A DNA stretch of 41,160 nucleotides, taken from assembly GCA_902609025.1 (NCBI GenBank), contig CACLQD010000007.1, forward strand, positions 1 to 41,160, written 5' to 3'. The DNA is from an uncultured PS1 clade bacterium (GTDB lineage: Bacteria; Pseudomonadota; Alphaproteobacteria; MED-G09). Position 1 is the stretch's first letter. The number at the start of each line of letters is the position of its first letter. Below, piece by piece: positions 36,325 to 41,160 of the stretch. The position numbers and the translations under genes were made by a program. The notes below the pieces were generated by a model. That model was not told the DNA's origin and ran no database searches. It was given only the letters and a program-made list of their open reading frames with translations.

Positions 36325-37623
36325 ATGAATGATAAAATTAAAGAAAAAGCTGATTTAAAGTTAAATGGTGACCTTTATAACTTTGATGTTCATGAAGGTA
36401 CAATTGGTCCAGATGTCCTAGATATTTCAAAATTATATGCTCAATCAGGAAAATTTACATATGATCCAGGTTTTACTTCTACTGCAAACTGTAAATCAAC
36501 TATAACTTATATTGATGGTGAAGAAGGAACCCTTCTTTATAGAGGGTATCCCATTGACCAACTTGCTGAAGAAGGTAATTATCTTGAAACATGTTTTCTT
36601 TTGCTAAATGGCGAGCTTCCCAGCCAAGATGAATTTAATAAATTTGAAAAATCAATAACTGAGCACACTCTTGTAAATGAACAATTAAATCGATTTTTTA
36701 CAGGTTTTAGGCCTGATGCACACCCTATGGCAATAATGTGTGGGGTTGTTGGAGCTCTTTCAGCTTTTTATCATGACTCTCTTGATATAAACGACCCTGA
36801 ACAAAGAAGAATTGCGTGTCACAGATTAATTGCAAAAATGCCAACTTTGGCAGCTATGGCTTATAAACATTCTCTAGGACAACCTTTTATGTATCCAAAA
36901 AATGATCTTGATTATGCTTCAAATTTTTTGAATATGTGTTTTGGATTACCAACAGAAAATAAAATTGTTGACGCTACATTAGCTAAGGCAATGGATAAAA
37001 TTTTAATTTTGCATGCTGATCATGAACAAAATGCATCTACATCAACTGTAAGACTAGCTGGATCATCTGGAGCAAACCCTTTTGCATGTATAGCGTCAGG
37101 GATAGCTTGTTTATGGGGTCCTGCCCATGGAGGCGCAAATGAAGCATGCATAAGAATGCTGGAAGAAATTAATAGCGTTAATAATATTCCTGAATATGTA
37201 AAAAAAGCTAAAGATAAAAATGATCCTTTTAGATTGATGGGTTTTGGTCATAGAGTTTATAAAAATTTTGACCCAAGAGCGAAGGTGATGCAAAAAATAT
37301 GTCATGAAGTTTTAGATCACTTAGGAATAAAGGATGATCCTTTACTGGCTATAGCAGTAGAACTTGAAAAAATTGCGCTTGAAGATGAGTATTTTGTAGA
37401 AAAAAAGCTTTATCCAAATATAGACTTTTACTCGGGCATCGTCATGAAATCTCTAGGTTATCCAATGGATATGTTTACAGTGCTGTTTGCTGTTGGAAGA
37501 ACTGTTGGGTGGGTTTCTCAGTGGAATGAAATGATAGAAGATACTAGTCAAAGAATTGGTCGACCTCGTCAATTATATGTTGGAAGTGATCATAGACAGT
37601 ATGTTGGAATAAATAAAAGATAA
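36325..37623 (+). CDS. gltA: Citrate synthase (type II)
   Basis: First step of the TCA cycle, condensing acetyl-CoA and oxaloacetate. Typical features: [28 protein letters not shown] near the start, catalytic His in [26 protein letters not shown], His and Arg in [13 protein letters not shown], and catalytic Asp in NIDFYSGIV. 432 residues matches the hexameric Gram-negative form. It starts 5 bases after gltX and its stop directly abuts the lpxB stop. Confidence 0.98.
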   Translation: MNDKIKEKADLKLNGDLYNFDVHEGTIGPDVLDISKLYAQSGKFTYDPGFTSTANCKSTITYIDGEEGTLLYRGYPIDQLAEEGNYLETCFLLLNGELPSQDEFNKFEKSITEHTLVNEQLNRFFTGFRPDAHPMAIMCGVVGALSAFYHDSLDINDPEQRRIACHRLIAKMPTLAAMAYKHSLGQPFMYPKNDLDYASNFLNMCFGLPTENKIVDATLAKAMDKILILHADHEQNASTSTVRLAGSSGANPFACIASGIACLWGPAHGGANEACIRMLEEINSVNNIPEYVKKAKDKNDPFRLMGFGHRVYKNFDPRAKVMQKICHEVLDHLGIKDDPLLAIAVELEKIALEDEYFVEKKLYPNIDFYSGIVMKSLGYPMDMFTVLFAVGRTVGWVSQWNEMIEDTSQRIGRPRQLYVGSDHRQYVGINKR

Positions 37624-38769
37624 TTAATTTTTTAATAATCTTTTTATTATTTTACTGGCATTTTCACTTGGATTATCAATATTCTTATTCATAATTGCAT
37701 TAAATTCTTTTAAGTCATTAATCTGTTTCTTTTGACTATCTTCATCTGATAATAATTTGCTTAACTCATCAATTAGATTTTCTTTATTAAAATTATCTTG
37801 CAATAGTTCTTTTGAGGACTCTCTACCTAAAATAAGATTTACAAGTGAAACAAATTTAACTTTGACCATTTTTGAAATAAAAAACCAAGTCAATTTATCC
37901 ATTTTATAAATAACTATTGTAGGGGTTTCAGTTAAACCTAGCTCCAAAGTAACTGTTCCTGATGCTGCACATGCAAAATCTGCTTTTTTGAATAAAGAAT
38001 ATTTTTCATAGTCATCTGTAATTATCTGAATATCTTTAAAATAATCTCTAATTTGATTTAACTGTTTTTGTCCAGTTGCGATTAAAATATTTAAATTTAA
38101 ATTTTGATCCTTAAGATACTCTATAGCTTGAACCATTACAGGGGAGTGTCTTTCAATTTCAATTTTACGACTTCCTGGTAAAAAAATAATAGTTTTACTT
38201 TTATCTAAATCGTATTTTTCAGAAAAAGTTATATCATTAATTTTTTTAACTCTTTCGATGAAAGGATGCCCAACATATGAAGTCTTTAATCCATATTTTT
38301 CAAAGAAATTAACTTCGAATGGAATAACAGATAAAAGATAATCAAAATATTCTGACATTTTCTTTGCTCTACCTTGTCTCCAAGCCCAAACAGTTGGCGC
38401 AACATAACAGACTATAGGAACATCAGGTAAATATTTTTTTACCTTTTTTGCAACCCTATGATTAAAATCAGGGCTATCAATAAGAATTATAATATCCGGT
38501 TTTTTTTGAGATATATCTTTCACAACATCATTGATTTTATTCATCAAAAAAAATAATTTTCTTAAAACTGGGAAAATACCAAAAATTGAAATATCACTCA
38601 TATCAAATAACGATATAAAATTATTTGACTGCATCCTTTCACCTCCGACACCATTAAAAATTGGCGAGTTAAACTTAGACTCTAGTGATTTTATTAATTG
38701 ATCACCCAATATATCTCCAGAAGGTTCACCAGCAACTATATAAATATTAGGACTATTATAATTTTTCAT
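37624..38769 (-). CDS. lpxB: Lipid-A-disaccharide synthase
   Basis: Glycosyltransferase (GT19) joining 2,3-diacylglucosamine-1-P and its UDP form. The start is IYIVAGEPSGDILGDQLI, then FNGVGGERM, DSPDFNHRVAK, CYVAPTVWAWRQGRA, FLPGSRKIEIERH, and ACAASGTVTLELGL for the nucleotide site. 381 residues is normal. It overlaps lpxI by 14 bases and is the last gene of lpxD-fabZ-lpxA-lpxI-lpxB. Confidence 0.97.
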   Translation of the reverse strand: MKNYNSPNIYIVAGEPSGDILGDQLIKSLESKFNSPIFNGVGGERMQSNNFISLFDMSDISIFGIFPVLRKLFFLMNKINDVVKDISQKKPDIIILIDSPDFNHRVAKKVKKYLPDVPIVCYVAPTVWAWRQGRAKKMSEYFDYLLSVIPFEVNFFEKYGLKTSYVGHPFIERVKKINDITFSEKYDLDKSKTIIFLPGSRKIEIERHSPVMVQAIEYLKDQNLNLNILIATGQKQLNQIRDYFKDIQIITDDYEKYSLFKKADFACAASGTVTLELGLTETPTIVIYKMDKLTWFFISKMVKVKFVSLVNLILGRESSKELLQDNFNKENLIDELSKLLSDEDSQKKQINDLKEFNAIMNKNIDNPSENASKIIKRLLKN

Positions 38770-39580
38770 TACTTAACCCAAAGATAAAAATGTTATTCTT
38801 ATTAGCAAATTTTATTACCCTCTCTTTGTTAGATATAAAAGATGATTTTTCTTCTATCGCTATACCACAAAGACCTATTTCCTTAGCAAGTTTGATAGTT
38901 TGCATTCCAATAGCTGGAAGATCAACTCTTCTATCCTGAATGGGTTTAGCCAATTTTACAAGAACGCCCTCATTATTAAACTTTATTTCTTTTGAAATTA
39001 TGCATCTCAACATTTTATCTGTTCCTAAAGAATCCTCAGAGGCTATAATTTGTCCATTAACAACAACACAAGCCTGACCAATATCCTTTGATCCAATGTT
39101 CTTACAATTTTCTACAGCAATATCTATATCAATAATTGCTTGTTCATTTATTTTCTCACCAGCTATCAATCCTTTAGACATAAGCAAATAAGATATATAT
39201 TTTTCAGCTCCAACAACTTTAAAGTTATTATCTTTTTCAAGAAAATTAAGAAGAGCTTTTAATATTGAAGCATCCCCTTTAATAGGAAGAATAATTAATT
39301 TAAAAAACAATTTCAAAGCACCAAAATCTGGCCTTAACAACCAGACATTAGGCTTTTTCACTCCTCCTATAAGTATTAATTCTTTACAATTATTTTCTTT
39401 TAAAGCTCTAATTGCTTTACCTATTTGACCTATTCTTATCCACAAATGTGGGTAGCGTTCAATATCCTTTGAAGCAGAACCTTTTATTGCAATGATAAAA
39501 ATTTCTTTATTTTTTTGAGAAATGGATTTTGCTACTTCAATAGGAAAGCTTCCATCTCCAGCTATCAAACCAACTTTCAT
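38756..39580 (-). CDS. lpxI: UDP-2,3-diacylglucosamine pyrophosphatase LpxI
   Basis: Cleaves UDP-2,3-diacylglucosamine to lipid X; the alphaproteobacterial replacement for LpxH. Family features: GLIAGDGSFPIEVAKSI start, ILIGGVKKPNVW, LLRPDFGALKLF, and the C-terminal domain with GQACVVVNGQIIASEDSLGTD and DRRVDLPAIGMQTI. Length of 274 is right. Gap of 9 bases after lpxA and overlap with lpxB. Confidence 0.96.
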   Translation of the reverse strand: MKVGLIAGDGSFPIEVAKSISQKNKEIFIIAIKGSASKDIERYPHLWIRIGQIGKAIRALKENNCKELILIGGVKKPNVWLLRPDFGALKLFFKLIILPIKGDASILKALLNFLEKDNNFKVVGAEKYISYLLMSKGLIAGEKINEQAIIDIDIAVENCKNIGSKDIGQACVVVNGQIIASEDSLGTDKMLRCIISKEIKFNNEGVLVKLAKPIQDRRVDLPAIGMQTIKLAKEIGLCGIAIEEKSSFISNKERVIKFANKNNIFIFGLSNEKL

Positions 39581-39589
39581 GTTAATCTT

Positions 39590-40384
39590 TTATATTTCAG
39601 ATGGTGAAACATAAGCTCTATTAGTTTCTACTGATACAAAATTAGTAATAATTTTGGCGGAATTAAGTTTGAATTTTTCATCTTTCAATTTTTTTATTCT
39701 ATTTTTGAACTCAAGATCATTTTTATCAAATAGAATTGAATAAGCTTTTTTAACTTCGTCTATTTCACTTTTCGAAAAATTTCTTCTTCGCATACCTACA
39801 AGATTTATACCCTCAAGATTTGCTCTATTGCCTACAGCCATACCAAATGGCAATAAATCACGAGTTACTGCAGCTAATCCTCCTATAAATGAATGGCAGC
39901 CTATTCGACTCCATTGATGAACTGCTGCTAAACCACCCAAGATAGCCCAATCACCAACCTCAACATGTCCAGCTAATGTAGCATTATTAGCAAAAACACA
40001 ATTATTTCCAACCTTACAATCGTGAGCAATATGAGCGCCCACCATGAATAAATTATTTTCACCTATTTTAGTAAGCATTCCTCCTTCTTTTGTTCCGGAA
40101 TGCATTGTTACATGTTCACGAATTTTATTATTAGCTCCTATAATAAGCTTACCTTCTTCACTATCGTGTTTTAAATCTTGAGGCTCAGAACCTATAACAG
40201 AAAAAGGCCATATCTTTGTATTTTCACCTATAGTGGTGGATCCAGAAATACTTATATGAGATACAAGAGTAACATTGTCTCTAATGGTTACATCGCCATC
40301 TATATTGCAATAAGGCCCTATTGAGACATTATCTCCAATTTTAGCCTTAGGGTTGATAATTGCTGTATTATGAATATCTGTCAT
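39590..40384 (-). CDS. lpxA: UDP-N-acetylglucosamine acyltransferase LpxA
   Basis: Adds a 3-hydroxyacyl chain to UDP-GlcNAc in the first lipid A step. A left-handed beta-helix runs through residues 1-190 in hexapeptide repeats, with the catalytic His in MVGAHIAHDCKVG and VHQWSRIGCHSFIGGLAAV after it. The Gly matching E. coli G173, the acyl-chain ruler, is kept in FIGG, so a long (about C14) hydroxyacyl donor is likely. The C-terminal helices follow NLEGINLVGMRRR. Overlaps fabZ by 4 bases. Confidence 0.97.
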   Translation of the reverse strand: MTDIHNTAIINPKAKIGDNVSIGPYCNIDGDVTIRDNVTLVSHISISGSTTIGENTKIWPFSVIGSEPQDLKHDSEEGKLIIGANNKIREHVTMHSGTKEGGMLTKIGENNLFMVGAHIAHDCKVGNNCVFANNATLAGHVEVGDWAILGGLAAVHQWSRIGCHSFIGGLAAVTRDLLPFGMAVGNRANLEGINLVGMRRRNFSKSEIDEVKKAYSILFDKNDLEFKNRIKKLKDEKFKLNSAKIITNFVSVETNRAYVSPSEI

Positions 40385-40848
40385 TTTTTATTATCATCCA
40401 ATCTTACAACCATAGCTGAAAAACTTGATTCACAAGCTAACTGATCTTCAACAAAAGATTTTCCGTAAAATTGCCATACATCTCCTCTACTTTTTTCTTT
40501 TTTTACTTCAATTCTAATTTGATCACCTGGAGTTATGGGCTTTCTAAATCGTGCCTTATCAATTTTCATAAGAAAAACTGATAAATTAGATGAATCTTTA
40601 TTCTCATTTTCCAAAACAACAAGACAACTTGCAGCTTGTGCCATAGCTTCGACAATTAATACCCCAGGCATTATTGGTCTATCCGGAAAATGGCCTTGAA
40701 AAAAAGGCTCATTAATTGAAACGCTCTTTATTGCAACTAAGTTCTCTGAATCATAACTCAAAATCCTATCTACAAGTAAAAATGGATATCTATGAGGAAT
40801 TAATTTCATTACCTCTTGCGCTTTTTTTATTGGATCATCAGTATTCAT
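40381..40848 (-). CDS. fabZ: 3-hydroxyacyl-ACP dehydratase FabZ
   Basis: Hotdog-fold dehydratase of fatty acid elongation. The catalytic His is in LIPHRYPFLLVDRI (about 17-30) and the catalytic Glu in GHFPDRPIMPGVLIVEAMAQAA. 155 residues is normal. It draws on the same 3-hydroxyacyl-ACP pool as LpxA and LpxD, which flank it as in most Gram-negative bacteria. Confidence 0.97.
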   Translation of the reverse strand: MNTDDPIKKAQEVMKLIPHRYPFLLVDRILSYDSENLVAIKSVSINEPFFQGHFPDRPIMPGVLIVEAMAQAASCLVVLENENKDSSNLSVFLMKIDKARFRKPITPGDQIRIEVKKEKSRGDVWQFYGKSFVEDQLACESSFSAMVVRLDDNKK

Positions 40849-40857
40849 CTTATTAAC

Positions 40858-41160
40858 CTATTTTTTAATAATTTTTTTTAAAGCAATTAACTCTTTTTTC
40901 CATAAATCCATTCTTTTAACTGGCCATCCAGCCCATTTCTGTCCAGGAGGTAAGTCTTTAGTAACACCAGTTTTAGCAGCAATTTGCGAGCCCTTTCCAA
41001 TAGTTAAATGACCAACCGCACCAGACTTAGCTCCCATGACTACAAAATCCTCTAAAACCGTTGAACCAGCCAAACCAACCATGCCTGTAAGTATACAGTT
41101 TTTTCCAATTATGCAGTTATGTGCTATATGAACTAAATTATCTAATTTTGTTCCTTCTCC
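40858..41160 (-). CDS. lpxD: UDP-3-O-acylglucosamine N-acyltransferase LpxD, 3' part
   Basis: Third lipid A enzyme, adding the N-linked hydroxyacyl chain. The frame is open to the right edge, so the gene continues outside; the ORF track begins only at an internal Met. Translation of the edge bases gives [20 protein letters not shown], which includes the catalytic His region, followed by [13 protein letters not shown], hexapeptide repeats and [19 protein letters not shown]. About the last 100 residues are present. The stop is 9 bases before the fabZ start. Confidence 0.95.
   Translation of the reverse strand, partial: GEGTKLDNLVHIAHNCIIGKNCILTGMVGLAGSTVLEDFVVMGAKSGAVGHLTIGKGSQIAAKTGVTKDLPPGQKWAGWPVKRMDLWKKELIALKKIIKK

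Noticed and set aside
1-41160. CRISPR arrays, insertion sequences, prophage, rRNA
   Set aside because: No repeated spacer pattern, transposase, phage gene or rRNA segment was seen anywhere in the window.

Overview
The window is a gene-dense, very AT-rich stretch of a bacterial chromosome. About 43 protein genes and one tRNA fill almost all of it, and no gap reaches 300 bases. Gene content and order point to an alphaproteobacterium: tpiA-secG-pyrG-kdsA, eno-ftsB...lipA, ispDF fused, ppiD-trpEGDC-moaC-moeA-lexA-gltX-gltA facing lpxD-fabZ-lpxA-lpxI-lpxB, rlpA-dacC-tmk-holB-metG, and trkA-hfq near mazG. A GTTC-N7-GTTC direct repeat in front of lexA, the alphaproteobacterial SOS box, agrees with this. 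Low GC, overlapping genes and missing members of usual clusters suggest a streamlined free-living, probably marine lineage (AEGEAN-169/HIMB59-like is my guess; the sequence alone cannot settle it).

Layout. 1-1216: possible start of a gene leaving the left edge, then mazG (+) meeting hfq (-). 992-8021 (-): a long co-directional run rlpA, dacC, tmk, holB, metG, an orphan NtrX-type Fis domain, trkA, hfq. 8078-14685: an accessory block with an epoxide-hydrolase-like enzyme, tRNA-Ser(UGA), acyl-CoA synthetase, hotdog thioesterase, a Chloroflexus-type malyl-CoA/beta-methylmalyl-CoA lyase, hspQ, a hexapeptide acyltransferase and an alpha-methylacyl-CoA racemase-like enzyme. 13576-17219 (-): ntrB-ntrC followed by that racemase gene. 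17275-19398 (+): ispDF-pgpA-pncC. 19388-22468 (-): eno, ftsB, lipA and a RatA/COQ10-like gene. 22567-23004 (+): queF. 23008-26638 (-): tpiA-secG-pyrG-kdsA. 26751-37623 (+): ppiD, trpEGDC, moaC, moeA, lexA, gltX, gltA. 37624-41160 (-): lipid A genes lpxD (cut by the edge), fabZ, lpxA, lpxI, lpxB.

How it fits together. Most genes are housekeeping: envelope (lipid A, Kdo, peptidoglycan trimming, division), translation, glycolysis, isoprenoids, Trp and molybdopterin synthesis, lipoate, nitrogen signalling and SOS control. The parts worth a second look are: (1) a free-standing Fis-type domain clearly derived from NtrX, at the usual ntrX place beside trkA but without receiver or ATPase domains and without ntrY; (2) two 17-bp palindromes of NtrC-site geometry between ntrB and ispDF; (3) an Hfq lacking rim arginines and proximal-pocket residues; (4) the Chloroflexus-type lyase with neighbouring CoA enzymes; (5) six convergent gene pairs, all overlapping or within 3 bp, leaving no room for terminators.
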